Source: Salipiger aestuarii (GTDB lineage Bacteria > Pseudomonadota > Alphaproteobacteria > Rhodobacterales > Rhodobacteraceae). From it: 64,000 bases of DNA. The notes below the pieces were generated by a model. That model saw nothing but the letters and a program-made list of their open reading frames with translations. It did not search any database and was not told where the DNA came from. The DNA lies in the NCBI RefSeq assembly GCF_003259905.1, contig NZ_QLMG01000014.1, positions 28,645 through 92,644 of the forward strand, written 5' to 3'. Within the stretch, counting starts at the first letter, position 1; each line of letters begins with the position of its first letter. Below are positions 32,657-41,809 of the stretch, in pieces. A program made the position numbers and the translations under genes.

Positions 32657-33018
32657 ATGGCAACCGCTTTCATTGCAATTGTCCTGGCCAAGAACGTGTT
32701 CCAACTGCCCAGATCTGACGCTGACGGGCGGACCCCGTATTGAAGCGTCGCATCCGCCGAGAACGGCGGCTGGCAGAAATTTCCGAGTTGGAGTGCTGTG
32801 TCATTCGCGTCGCGCCCGACGCTGGCGCGTTTTGCTGGCAAAGGCAATTCGAGGCGCGTGGCCATACGGTCAAGGTCATCGTGCCGCAGGGTGTCAAACC
32901 CTTCGTCAAGCGTCGGAAGAATGGTCAGAATGATGCAGAGGCCATTTGCACCGCCTTGATGCTGCCGAACAGGAAGTTTGTGCCAGTCACGTCAGAAGAG
33001 CAGCAAGACATTCAGACG
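32657..33018 (+). pseudogene. IS110-family transposase, N-terminal relic with frameshift
   Basis: Frame 1 from the ATG at 32657 gives MATAFIAIVLAKNVFQLPR, the start of IS110 transposases (normally LDLAKNVFQ), and hits a stop at 32741. The next frame continues the homology: CWQRQFEARGHTVKVIVPQ, GVKPFVKRRKNGQNDAEAIC, then FVPVTSEEQQDIQ. The expected catalytic D of LDLAK is changed to V, the middle is scrambled, and everything after residue 120 (C-terminal Tnp_20 domain) is gone. It is inactive. Confidence 0.85.
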
Positions 33019-33154
33019 CCGCTTTGTGAACCACAGGGCCGCCCTTGACGGTCAGATGTGGTGCCGCGCCCGGATCCCGTGACCCCGACCAGGTGCCACC
33101 CGTTCCGCGCACCCACGTTGCCTGACAAACCGTGCCTGACAAGCCGCGCCAGAC

Positions 33155-33178
33155 AAAAAGGCCGCCCGGAGGCGGCTT
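33155..33178 (-). terminator. Intrinsic terminator of the tRNA-Gly transcript
   Basis: On the minus strand GCCGCC (33171-33176), loop TCCG, GGCGGC (33161-33166), then C and five T (33155-33159). It lies 32 bp past the second tRNA-Gly end, in the tRNA direction. Confidence 0.85.
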
Positions 33179-33209
33179 CATTGTAACTGACTGGGTTCGC
33201 CGGTTTATT

Positions 33210-33284
33210 TGGAGCGGGCGAGGCGATTCGAACGCCCGACCCTAACCTTGGCAAGGTTATGCTCTACCCCTGAGCTACGCCCGC
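33210..33284 (-). tRNA. tRNA-Gly (GCC), second copy in transcription order
   Basis: A 75-nt cloverleaf: acceptor GCGGGCG/CGCCCGC, D-arm with GCTCAGGGGTAGAGC, anticodon loop CTTGCCAAG with anticodon GCC, T-arm with GTTCGAATC, and encoded CCA (33210-33212). Identical in body to the copy at 33317. Both are minus strand and read toward the terminator. Confidence 0.97.
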
Positions 33285-33316
33285 ATCCGTCGGCAGCCGA
33301 CCTGCCGTTGACCAAC

Positions 33317-33391
33317 TGGAGCGGGCGAGGCGATTCGAACGCCCGACCCTAACCTTGGCAAGGTTATGCTCTACCCCTGAGCTACGCCCGC
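33317..33391 (-). tRNA. tRNA-Gly (GCC), first copy in transcription order
   Basis: Same 75-nt sequence as the copy at 33210, with anticodon GCC and encoded CCA, separated from it by 32 bp. The two form a tandem pair that is presumably co-transcribed from a promoter in 33392-33480. Confidence 0.97.
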
Positions 33392-33533
33392 AACCGGTTG
33401 GTTGGGGCGATTTAGAGGCTCTGACGCAGCTTCGCAAGAGGAAATATTCGCCCGACCGCCGAAAACTTGCGACGGGCGCGCACCGATGCCGCGTTATATG
33501 TGAGGCGACAACGGGCCAACCCCCCGTTGCGCC

Positions 33534-34085
33534 GTGAAACGCACTGTCAAAGCACTGGATTTCGCCATGACCTCCGCCATGACCTCGCTTGTGAACCGTT
33601 GGGCCACCCCGCTGATTGCGGGACTCTTCCTTGTCTCGCTGATTTCGGGAATTGCCTTGTTCTTTCACTGGAACGCCTTCTGGTTCCACGGCATGCACGA
33701 ATGGCTCAGCATGGTCCTGATCGTGCCGTTCGCGCTGCACCTGTGGAAGAACTGGCGACCGATGAAGGCTTATATCCGCAAGCCTGCCTTTGCCGTGGCG
33801 ATGGTGGTGTCCTTGCTTGCGGCGATTGTCTTTGTCGTGCCGACCATCGGCGCGACGAGCGGTCCGCGTAACGGGCCGGCGCAATTCGGCATGGCGCAAA
33901 AAATGCTTGGCGGATCGGTGGCCGAGATCGCGGCCATTCTGGACGAATCCCCGACATCGCTTGCGGCGCGGCTGGCGCGCGCCGGTTTCACGATCACCTC
34001 GCCCGATCAGACCCTGTCCGGGATTGCCGCCGCGTCCGGCCAGTCAGACATTGCGGTGATGGCCGTGATTGCCGGGCAGGGCTGA
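33534..34085 (+). CDS. DUF4405 membrane protein
   Basis: A protein of up to 183 residues (ATG at 33567 or 33579 gives 172 or 168). Three hydrophobic segments: WATPLIAGLFLVSLISGIALF, WLSMVLIVPFALHLWKNW and PAFAVAMVVSLLAAIVFVVPTI. His residues in the helices (FHWNAFWFHGMHEW, ALHLWKNW) match the DUF4405 pattern, which resembles the heme-binding region of cytochrome b561-like proteins. The C-terminal 70 residues are soluble. It is an isolated gene sharing a bidirectional terminator with the VPLPA-CTERM gene. Confidence 0.85.
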   Translation: MKRTVKALDFAMTSAMTSLVNRWATPLIAGLFLVSLISGIALFFHWNAFWFHGMHEWLSMVLIVPFALHLWKNWRPMKAYIRKPAFAVAMVVSLLAAIVFVVPTIGATSGPRNGPAQFGMAQKMLGGSVAEIAAILDESPTSLAARLARAGFTITSPDQTLSGIAAASGQSDIAVMAVIAGQG

Positions 34086-34092
34086 CGGCAAC

Positions 34093-34128
34093 AAAAGACC
34101 CGCGGCGCAGGGCGCGCGGCGGGTCTTG
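34093..34128. terminator. Bidirectional stem-loop between DUF4405 and VPLPA-CTERM genes
   Basis: AAGACCCGC (34095-34103) pairs with GCGGGTCTT (34119-34127) around a GC loop. On the minus strand it runs into TTTTGTT, so it terminates the VPLPA-CTERM transcript well; on the plus strand the T-run is poor. It lies 8 bp after the DUF4405 stop and 23 bp after the other. Confidence 0.8.
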
Positions 34129-34150
34129 CAATGACACGAAGCGATGCGGC

Positions 34151-34822
34151 TCAGGCTTTCTTGCGACGGCGCAGCATCGCGATACCACCAACGCCCAACA
34201 GCAGAAGCGGCGCGCCTGCGGGCAGCGGCACGGCAGTAGGCGTGTAGTCGTAGATCACCGAGGCGGTCGCCGTGGCGGTACCGCTTACTTCGGCCCAGTA
34301 GTTGGTCGCGCCTTCGACACTGCTTGTGCCGATTGCCAGGACCGCCACGTCAAAGGTATCGGTGCCGAGGAACGGCGCGAAGTTCGAGGTGATGGTCGCC
34401 GCGTCGGCGTCGGTTCCGTAGAAACCGTCATAGGTGGTGCCCGATTGCCCCGCGTAGTCGCGGACACCGTCATACGGACCAAGAACAAAAAACCTGTTGC
34501 TGACGGGCAGGATTTCGACATTGAGTTCGGCAACGCCTGCCACTGACGCGTAGATGTTCGCCCCCAGATTGTAGACATACGTCAGGTCGATATCGAGCGC
34601 CCTGGTATTCCGCTCGATGCCCACGCTGCCGGTCGAGATACCCGACAGGGACAGGGTGACGCTGTTCAGCGCGCCGAGCGACGAATCGAATTTTCCGAGC
34701 TTCAGGGTTTCAAGCCAGGGCGTACCGGTATCGGTAATGGTATCCTGATACGAGAGCGTAAGCGCATTTGCCGAACTCGCCAGCATGACCGACGTCGCGG
34801 CGGCGGTGATAAGATATTTCAT
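34151..34822 (-). CDS. VPLPA-CTERM sorting-domain surface protein
   Basis: A 223-residue exported protein. It has a signal peptide (MKYLITAAATSVMLASSANA/L) and a C-terminal sorting signal: VPLPAGAPLLLLGVGGIAML then RRRKKA, i.e. motif, membrane helix and basic tail. The middle is beta-rich (LSYQDTITDTGTPW, LNSVTLSLSGISTGSVGI) and looks like a choice-of-anchor-type surface domain. Such proteins are processed by an exosortase and tied to extracellular polysaccharide in Rhodobacterales. No exosortase gene is in the window. Confidence 0.92.
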   Translation of the reverse strand: MKYLITAAATSVMLASSANALTLSYQDTITDTGTPWLETLKLGKFDSSLGALNSVTLSLSGISTGSVGIERNTRALDIDLTYVYNLGANIYASVAGVAELNVEILPVSNRFFVLGPYDGVRDYAGQSGTTYDGFYGTDADAATITSNFAPFLGTDTFDVAVLAIGTSSVEGATNYWAEVSGTATATASVIYDYTPTAVPLPAGAPLLLLGVGGIAMLRRRKKA

Positions 34823-35214
34823 GAAGGCAAACCCTTTGATCCAGGACGCAGAACTACGCACGTTTATCTGAACGGATAAGACGTGGGGTCGCTTGTAGGC
34901 AAGCAAAACCTTTCCAGAGCACCGATTTTCCGGCCCGACGATGCAAGATGCACGGTTTGCATGCGGAAACAAGTGCATGCGCGCAGCCTGTTTGCCGCAA
35001 GGGTTGTATTGTGCCTGATGTCGATGTGCCGTCGATATGTCTTCGTACGCGAGAGGCGGTGAACGCTGCGCGGCGGACGGGCGCGACTTCGGGCGGGCCA
35101 AGCGCCGGACGGGATCGCCTGCGCGGACCATTGATCGCGGCGTCGTGCAGCGCGGGACCGAAAAGGGGCGACACGCGCGATTCGCATGCCGCCCCCTGGA
35201 TCTGTCAGCCCAAA
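34823..35214. other. Intergenic region pyc-VPLPA-CTERM gene
   Basis: 392 bp between two minus-strand genes. The AT-richer stretch close to 34860-34880 may hold the promoter of the VPLPA-CTERM gene. No gene, repeat or T-run terminator was recognised. Confidence 0.5.
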
Positions 35215-38200
35215 TCAATCCAGTTCGATCAGCAGATCCTTTGCGTCGATCTGGCCGCCGGGGGTGACGTGCACCGCCCTGACGGTGGCGTCGCGTTCGG
35301 CGTGCAGGCCGGTTTCCATCTTCATCGCCTCGATGGTCAGCAGCAGATCGCCTTCCTTGACCTGCCCGCCTGCCTGTACCGCGACCGACGCCACCACGCC
35401 GGGCATCGGCGCACCGACATGCGACGGGTTGCCGGCTTCGGCCTTGGGCCGCGCGGCAGAGGTCGCTTTGGCCTTGCGGTTGGGCACGCGCACCGCGCGC
35501 GGCTGACCGTTGAGCTCAAAGAACACCCTGACCTCGCCGTCGTCCTGGGTTTCGCCCACGGTAATAAGCCGGATTTCCAGCGTCTTGCCGGGGTCGATTT
35601 CGGCGGTGATCTCTTCGCCCGGCTGCATGCCGTAGAAATAGGTCAGCGTGGGCAGAACGCGCACTGGGCCGTATTCCTCGTGACGGGCGGCATAATCGCT
35701 GAACACCTTGGGATACATCAGATAGCCGTTGAAATCCTCGTCGTCGAAATCGACGTCGGGGAATTTCGCGGCCAGTTCGGTGCGCAGGGCATCCAGATCG
35801 GCGGGCGGAAGATGCGCGCCGGGGCGGTCCAGGTTGGGCTTGTCGCCCTTGAGCACCTTGCTGACGATGGCGTCGGGGAAACCGCCCGGCGGCTGGCCGA
35901 GATTGCCGCGCATCATGTCGATGACGCTGTCGGGAAAGCTGACCTCGGTGGCGGGGTCTTCGACCTGCGCGCGGGTCAGGTGCTGGGACACCATCATCAG
36001 CGCCATGTCCCCGACAACCTTGGACGATGGTGTCACCTTGACGATGTCGCCGAACATCTGGTTCACGTCGGCATAGGTCTGGGCGACCTCGTGCCAGCGT
36101 TCTTCCAGCCCCATCGACCGGGCCTGCGCCTTGAGATTGGTGAACTGCCCGCCGGGCATTTCATGCAGGTAAACCTCGGATGCAGGCGCCTGAAGGCCGG
36201 ATTCAAAGGCGGTATATTGCCCGCGCACCGCTTCCCAGTAATTCGACAGCTCGCGGATGGTGCCCACGTCCAGCAGCGTGTCGCGGTCTGTATGGCGCAG
36301 CGCCTCGACAATCGAGCCCAGCGTCGGCTGCGAGGTGTTGCCCGACAGCGCATCCATCGCCGCGTCCACCGCGTCTACACCGGCGCGAGCGGCTTCGATG
36401 ATGGTGGCGATGCTGGCACCGGACGTGTCGTGCGTGTGGAAATGGATCGGCAGGCCGACCTCTTCCTTCAGCGCCGTGATCAGCGCGCCGGCGGCGTTGG
36501 CCTTCAGCAGGCCGGCCATGTCCTTGAGCCCCAGAACATGCGCGCCCGCGTCCTTCAGCGCCTTGCCCATGTCGACATAGTACTGAAGGTTGTATTTGGC
36601 GCGGTCCGGATCAAGAATATCGCCAGTGTAGCAGATCGTGCCTTCGCAGATCTTGCCGGATTCAATCACCGCATCCATCGCGACGCGCATGTTTTCCACC
36701 CAGTTGAGCGAATCGAACACGCGGAACACGTCAACGCCCGAACTGGCCGCCTGAGCGACGAAACTTTGCACCACGTTGTCCGGGTAGTTGGTGTAACCCA
36801 CCCCGTTGGACGCGCGCAGCAGCATCTGGGTCAGGATGTTGGGCATCCGCGCGCGGATGTCGCGCAGGCGCTGCCAGGGGCATTCCTGCAAGAACCGGTA
36901 GGCGACATCGAACGTGGCCCCCCCCCAGCATTCGACCGAAAACAGATCCGACATGTTGGCGGCATAGGCCGGGGCCACTTTGACCATGTCGATCGACCGC
37001 ATGCGCGTGGCAAGCAAGGACTGGTGCCCGTCGCGCATGGTGGTGTCGGTGATCAGCAGCCGCTTTTGTTCAGACATCCAGTCGGCGACGGCCTGCGCGC
37101 CCTTTTCATCCAGAAGCGTCCGCGTGCCCGAGGGCGGTTTTTCGTGTTGCAGCGCCGGGGGGATGGCCGGTTTCAGATCGGCGGCGGGCATGGCGCGGCC
37201 CTGCACCTCGGGGTGCCCGTTCACCGTGATATCCGCGATATAGGTCAGCACCTTGGTGCCCCGGTCGCGGCGCTTTTTGAAATCGAACAGCTCGGGTGTC
37301 GTGTCGATGAATTTCGTGCTGTATTGGTTGTTCAGAAACACCGGGTGTTTCAGCAGGTTGATGACGAAGTCAATGTTCGTGCTCACCCCCCGGATGCGGA
37401 ATTCGCGCAGGGCGCGGTCCATCCGCTTGATCGCCTTTTCCGGTGTCGGGGCCTTGGCCGTGACCTTGACCAGCAGCGAATCGTAAAACCGGGTGATGAC
37501 CCCGCCCGCATAGGCCGTTCCGCCATCAAGGCGGATGCCCATGCCGGTGGCGCTGCGATAGGCGGTGATGCGGCCATAATCGGGGATGAAATTGTTGGTG
37601 GGATCTTCGGTGGTGATCCGGGTCTGCAGCGCGTGGCCGGTCAGGCGCACATCATATTGCGATGCCTTGCCGGTGGCCTCGGCGAGGGATTTGCCCTCGG
37701 CGATCAGGATCTGTGCCTGAACGATGTCGATGCCGGTGACTTCTTCGGTGACGGTGTGTTCGACCTGAACGCGGGGGTTCACCTCGATGAAATAGAACTT
37801 GCCACTGTCCATATCCATCAGGAATTCGACGGTGCCGGCGCATTCGTAATTCACATGGGCGCAGATCTTGCGCCCCAGTTCGCAGATTTCTTCGCGTTGC
37901 GCTTCGGAAAGATACGGCGCGGGGGCGCGTTCGACAACCTTCTGGTTGCGTCGCTGCACCGAACAGTCGCGTTCATACAGGTGATAGATGTTGCCCATCT
38001 TGTCGCCGAGGATCTGCACCTCGACGTGGCGGGCGCGGATGATCATCTTTTCCAGATAACCTTCGCCGTTGCCAAAGGCGGCCTCGGCCTCGCGACGCCC
38101 TTCCAGCACCTTTTCCTTCAGCTCCCTGGGCCCTTCGATGGGGCGCATGCCACGCCCGCCGCCGCCCCAGGACGCCTTGAGCATCAGCGGATAGCCGATG

Positions 38201-38658
38201 GCCTCTGCCTCGGCGGCGATGGTGTCCCAGTCATCGCCCAGCACCTCGGTGGCGGGGATCACCGGCACATCTGCCTGCATCGCGACCTTGCGCGCCGATG
38301 CCTTGTCGCCAAGCGCGCGCATGGTCGCCGCCTTGGGTCCGATGAAGGTGATGCCGGCCGCGTCGCAAGCATCGACGAATTCGGGGTTCTCCGACAGCAG
38401 ACCGTAGCCGGGGTGGATCGCGTCCGCGCCAGAAAGCTTGGCCACGCGGATGATCTCGGGGATGCTCAGATAGGCGGCCACGGGGCCAAGCCCCTCGCCG
38501 ATGCGATACGCCTCATCCGCCTTGAAGCGGTGCAGCCCCAGCTTGTCCTCTTCGGCAAAGACCGCGACCGTCTTCTTGCCCATTTCGTTCGCTGCTCGCA
38601 TGATGCGAATGGCGATCTCGCCGCGGTTTGCAATGAGAATCTTGTTGAACTCGCGCAT
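35215..38658 (-). CDS. pyc: Pyruvate carboxylase
   Basis: A 1147-residue single-chain biotin enzyme that carboxylates pyruvate to oxaloacetate with ATP and bicarbonate. Domain order: biotin carboxylase (about 1-450; NKILIANRGEIAIRIMRAA, GGGGRGM loop, EVNPRVQVEHTVTEE), carboxyltransferase (about 530-820; DTTMRDGHQSLLATRMR, FHTHDTSGA), allosteric/tetramerisation region, and a biotin carrier domain with AMKM, lysine near 1113. Length matches the family. The start at 38658 is the normal MREFNKILIANRGE; upstream in-frame sequence is not homologous-looking. Confidence 0.98.
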   Translation of the reverse strand: MREFNKILIANRGEIAIRIMRAANEMGKKTVAVFAEEDKLGLHRFKADEAYRIGEGLGPVAAYLSIPEIIRVAKLSGADAIHPGYGLLSENPEFVDACDAAGITFIGPKAATMRALGDKASARKVAMQADVPVIPATEVLGDDWDTIAAEAEAIGYPLMLKASWGGGGRGMRPIEGPRELKEKVLEGRREAEAAFGNGEGYLEKMIIRARHVEVQILGDKMGNIYHLYERDCSVQRRNQKVVERAPAPYLSEAQREEICELGRKICAHVNYECAGTVEFLMDMDSGKFYFIEVNPRVQVEHTVTEEVTGIDIVQAQILIAEGKSLAEATGKASQYDVRLTGHALQTRITTEDPTNNFIPDYGRITAYRSATGMGIRLDGGTAYAGGVITRFYDSLLVKVTAKAPTPEKAIKRMDRALREFRIRGVSTNIDFVINLLKHPVFLNNQYSTKFIDTTPELFDFKKRRDRGTKVLTYIADITVNGHPEVQGRAMPAADLKPAIPPALQHEKPPSGTRTLLDEKGAQAVADWMSEQKRLLITDTTMRDGHQSLLATRMRSIDMVKVAPAYAANMSDLFSVECWGGATFDVAYRFLQECPWQRLRDIRARMPNILTQMLLRASNGVGYTNYPDNVVQSFVAQAASSGVDVFRVFDSLNWVENMRVAMDAVIESGKICEGTICYTGDILDPDRAKYNLQYYVDMGKALKDAGAHVLGLKDMAGLLKANAAGALITALKEEVGLPIHFHTHDTSGASIATIIEAARAGVDAVDAAMDALSGNTSQPTLGSIVEALRHTDRDTLLDVGTIRELSNYWEAVRGQYTAFESGLQAPASEVYLHEMPGGQFTNLKAQARSMGLEERWHEVAQTYADVNQMFGDIVKVTPSSKVVGDMALMMVSQHLTRAQVEDPATEVSFPDSVIDMMRGNLGQPPGGFPDAIVSKVLKGDKPNLDRPGAHLPPADLDALRTELAAKFPDVDFDDEDFNGYLMYPKVFSDYAARHEEYGPVRVLPTLTYFYGMQPGEEITAEIDPGKTLEIRLITVGETQDDGEVRVFFELNGQPRAVRVPNRKAKATSAARPKAEAGNPSHVGAPMPGVVASVAVQAGGQVKEGDLLLTIEAMKMETGLHAERDATVRAVHVTPGGQIDAKDLLIELD

Positions 38659-39328
38659 TGCGTGTTTTTTCCTCCGTCCAGGGTCTTTCGAGCGTGAACG
38701 AGAGTGAACGCTATGCTGCTGCGCAGCGCAAGGCGGGTTTGCAAACTTAGCTGGAAATTGCGGGGCCTTTGCAGAACGGGTTCGCGAATATGCCGGATCG
38801 TTGGCGCTGCCTGGTAATGGCCGGCGGCAACAGGGCGGCGGCAACAGGGGCAGACCGCCACCGACGGCGCCGGGAAGCGGGGGAAGAAGGCTGGTTCATT
38901 GGGGATCGCCGACCGCGCCGGGTCTTTGCGAATACGAGGCTGCCGCCCATGCCGCCCCCGGGCAGAGTATCACCCGCAGGGAGCCTTTGGACCGCGGCGT
39001 TCTGGTGCCGCGCCTGCGACGATGCCGGTATGAATGACGAGATGGCACGGCGCTGCAATGCCCGCCATTCGCGCCGGCCAAAGTCGAACGCACGTCTGAC
39101 GAGCCTTTCCCTTCGACTGGGTCCATCCGGTCTGCGCCCGTTCTGTTGCCGGCCCCCCGATTGTCTGACGCCCCGATTGTCTGGCGCCCCGATTGTCTGA
39201 CGCTCAGGTGGCATGCGCCGCCGCTTTGTAAAAACTTTCCTTCAGCTTTCGCCTGTTCACAGGTTTCTTGCGAACGTAACGGGAACGATCTCTTCCCATC
39301 CGGTGCGTGGGGGGCTAGATTGCCCCGC
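38659..39328. other. Intergenic region pyc-uvrD
   Basis: 670 bp between divergent genes. It must carry both promoters. A triplicated 16-bp unit lies at 39155-39202 (separate entry). Frames such as 38769-39200 and 38801-39037 are Arg/Pro-rich, lack ribosome sites and resemble no family, so I see no gene. Confidence 0.5.
39155..39202. repeat. Three tandem 16-bp units
   Basis: CCCCGATTGTCTGACG is repeated head to tail at 39155-39170, 39171-39186 (one change, CTGGCG) and 39187-39202. It lies 127 bp upstream of the uvrD start. It could be a slippage-prone minisatellite or repeated binding site. Confidence 0.85.
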
Positions 39329-41776
39329 ATGAGCACATTCGATGACATGGACGCCTTTGAGGGCGCATCGCTGTCCGCCCGCGCCATGGCCGCGCGGCCG
39401 ATGCCCTATCTTGACGATCTCAACCCGGCGCAGCGCGAGGCGGTGGAACGGCTGGACGGGCCGGTGCTGATGCTGGCCGGGGCGGGGACCGGCAAGACCA
39501 AGGCGCTGACCGCGCGCATCGTGCATCTGCTGACCACAGGGCGCGCCCGCCCGAACGAGATCCTGTCGGTGACCTTTACCAACAAGGCTGCGCGCGAGAT
39601 GAAGCTGCGGGTCGGCCGGATGCTGGGCCAGCAGATCGAAGGCATGCCCTGGCTCGGCACGTTTCACAGCATCTGCGTCAAGCTGCTGCGCCGCCATGCC
39701 GAACTGGTCGGGTTGAAATCGAACTTCACCATTCTGGACACCGACGACCAGATCCGGCTGTTGAAACAGCTAATCCGCGCCGCCGACATCGACGACAAAC
39801 GCTGGCCTGCGCGCCAGCTTGCGGGCCTGATCGACAACTGGAAAAACCGCGCCTGGGTGCCCGCAAAGGTGCCCGCGTCCGAGGCATCGGCCTATAACCA
39901 TCGCGGCACGGAATTCTACGACCAGTATCAGACCCGCCTGCGCGAGCTGAACGCCTGCGACTTCGGCGACCTGTTGCTGCACATGGTCACCATCTTTCAG
40001 AACCACCCCGACGTGCTGGACCAGTATCAGCGCTGGTTCCGCTACATCCTTGTGGACGAATATCAGGACACCAACGTCGCACAGTACCTTTGGCTGCGGC
40101 TGCTGGCCAACACGCACAAGAACATCTGCTGCGTGGGCGATGACGACCAGTCGATCTATGGCTGGCGGGGCGCCGAGGTCGGCAATATCCTGCGGTTCGA
40201 AAAGGATTTTCCCGGCGCGCATGTGGTGCGGCTGGAACAGAATTACCGTTCGACCGAACATATCCTTGCCGCGGCGTCCGGCGTCATTCGCGGCAACGAG
40301 GGCCGCCTTGGCAAGGAACTGTGGACCGACGCGGGCGGCGGCGAAAAGGTGCGCCTGATCGGCCATTGGGATGGCGTCGATGAGGCGCGCTGGACCGGCG
40401 AGGAAATTGAATCGCTGCAAAAGGGCACGCGCGGGCTGCGCCCCCATTCGCTGGATGACATGGCGATCCTTGTGCGCGCCAGCCACCAGATGCGCGCGTT
40501 CGAAGACCGCTTTCTGACCATCGGTCTGCCTTATCGCGTCATCGGCGGCCCCCGCTTTTACGAGCGTTTGGAAATTCGCGATGCCATGGGATATTTCCGG
40601 CTGGTGGTGTCGCCCGACGACGACCTGGCGTTCGAACGCATCGTCAACACACCCAAGCGCGGCCTTGGCGACAAGGCCCAGCAAGTGATCCAGGCGACCG
40701 CGCGGGAATTCGGTGTGTCGCTTCTGGACGGGGCGCGCATCGCCGTTGACGAGGGCCGTATCAAGGGCAAGGGCGCCGGACAGTTGCGCCATCTGTGCGA
40801 AAATCTCGGCCGCTGGCGCGAGGTGATGCTTGGCCCGGTGCTGCGGCAGGGCGATGTCGAACCCGACGATACCGATGCGGTGATCGACGACGAGGCGCCG
40901 TTCGTCGTGGGCGAAACCCGGCGTGGCAAGCCGACCGTCACCCATATGGAACTGGCCGGGATGATCCTGGACGAATCCGGCTACACCGGCATGTGGCAGG
41001 CCGACAAGACGCCCGAAGCGCCGGGGCGGCTGGAAAACCTGAAAGAGCTGGTCAAGGCGCTGGAGCAGTTCGAGAACCTCCAGGGGTTTCTGGAACATGT
41101 CGCGCTTATCATGGATAACGAAAGCGACGAGGCCGGTGAAAAAGTGTCGATCATGACGCTGCACGCCGCCAAGGGGCTGGAATTTCCCTGCGTGTTCCTG
41201 CCCGGCTGGGAAGACGGGTTGTTTCCGTCGCAGCGATCCATGGATGAAAGTGGGCTCAAGGGGTTGGAAGAAGAACGGCGGCTGGCCTATGTCGGCATCA
41301 CCCGCGCCGAGGAACTGTGCACCATATCTTTTGCCGGAAACCGTCAGGTGTTCGGACAGTGGCAATCGGCGCTGCCGTCGCGTTTCATCGACGAACTGCC
41401 CGAAGAACACGTCGATGTGCTGACCCCGCCGGGGCTGTACGGCGGCAATTACGGCGCGGCCTCGCCCTATGGTGCCGGGTCGGGGCTGGAAACCCGCGCG
41501 GCCGAGGCGAATGTCTATAACTCCCCCGGCTGGAAGCGGATGCAGGCACGGTCAGGCCAGCGCCCGACCAGTCAGCCGCGCGAAAGCCGCACACAGGTCA
41601 TCGACCTGACGGCGGTATCCGCATTCGAGATGGGCCAGCGCGTGTTTCACCAGAAATTCGGCTATGGTGACATCACCGGAATCGAAGGCGACAAGCTGGA
41701 AATCGCGTTCGAAAAAGCTGGGGTCAAGAAGGTCGTTGCGCGGTTCGTTCACGCGGATGACGACGTGCCGTTCTGA
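39329..41776 (+). CDS. uvrD: UvrD/PcrA-type ATP-dependent DNA helicase
   Basis: An 815-residue superfamily 1A helicase. Walker A is AGAGTGKT near residue 48, motif II VDEYQDTN, motif III QSIYGWRGA, motif V-VI LHAAKGLEFPCVFLPGWEDG and AYVGITRAEE. The C-terminus (VFHQKFGYGDITGIEGDKLEIAFEKAG) is the PcrA/UvrD Tudor-like domain that binds RNA polymerase. It works in excision repair, mismatch repair and transcription-replication conflicts. The start at 39329 is used since MSTFDDMD precedes the helicase core; the longer frame to 39146 crosses the tandem repeat. Confidence 0.96.
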   Translation: MSTFDDMDAFEGASLSARAMAARPMPYLDDLNPAQREAVERLDGPVLMLAGAGTGKTKALTARIVHLLTTGRARPNEILSVTFTNKAAREMKLRVGRMLGQQIEGMPWLGTFHSICVKLLRRHAELVGLKSNFTILDTDDQIRLLKQLIRAADIDDKRWPARQLAGLIDNWKNRAWVPAKVPASEASAYNHRGTEFYDQYQTRLRELNACDFGDLLLHMVTIFQNHPDVLDQYQRWFRYILVDEYQDTNVAQYLWLRLLANTHKNICCVGDDDQSIYGWRGAEVGNILRFEKDFPGAHVVRLEQNYRSTEHILAAASGVIRGNEGRLGKELWTDAGGGEKVRLIGHWDGVDEARWTGEEIESLQKGTRGLRPHSLDDMAILVRASHQMRAFEDRFLTIGLPYRVIGGPRFYERLEIRDAMGYFRLVVSPDDDLAFERIVNTPKRGLGDKAQQVIQATAREFGVSLLDGARIAVDEGRIKGKGAGQLRHLCENLGRWREVMLGPVLRQGDVEPDDTDAVIDDEAPFVVGETRRGKPTVTHMELAGMILDESGYTGMWQADKTPEAPGRLENLKELVKALEQFENLQGFLEHVALIMDNESDEAGEKVSIMTLHAAKGLEFPCVFLPGWEDGLFPSQRSMDESGLKGLEEERRLAYVGITRAEELCTISFAGNRQVFGQWQSALPSRFIDELPEEHVDVLTPPGLYGGNYGAASPYGAGSGLETRAAEANVYNSPGWKRMQARSGQRPTSQPRESRTQVIDLTAVSAFEMGQRVFHQKFGYGDITGIEGDKLEIAFEKAGVKKVVARFVHADDDVPF

Positions 41777-41809
41777 TCGCGGCAGAGGTCGGGGTGGACG
41801 CCAGGTCAG

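Noticed and set aside
33210..33391. Two repeats of about 75 bp with a 32-bp spacer, possible CRISPR-like repeat
   Set aside because: Both fold as tRNA-Gly(GCC) with encoded CCA; this is a tandem tRNA pair, not a CRISPR array. No CRISPR array was seen elsewhere.
34948..38697. A 1249-codon plus-strand frame opposite pyc
   Set aside because: It is the mirror of pyruvate carboxylase in a GC-rich frame and lacks recognisable motifs or a ribosome site.
38769..39200. Possible gene of 143 codons between pyc and uvrD
   Set aside because: Basic, Arg-rich composition, no ribosome-binding site, runs into the 16-bp tandem repeats; no family recognised.
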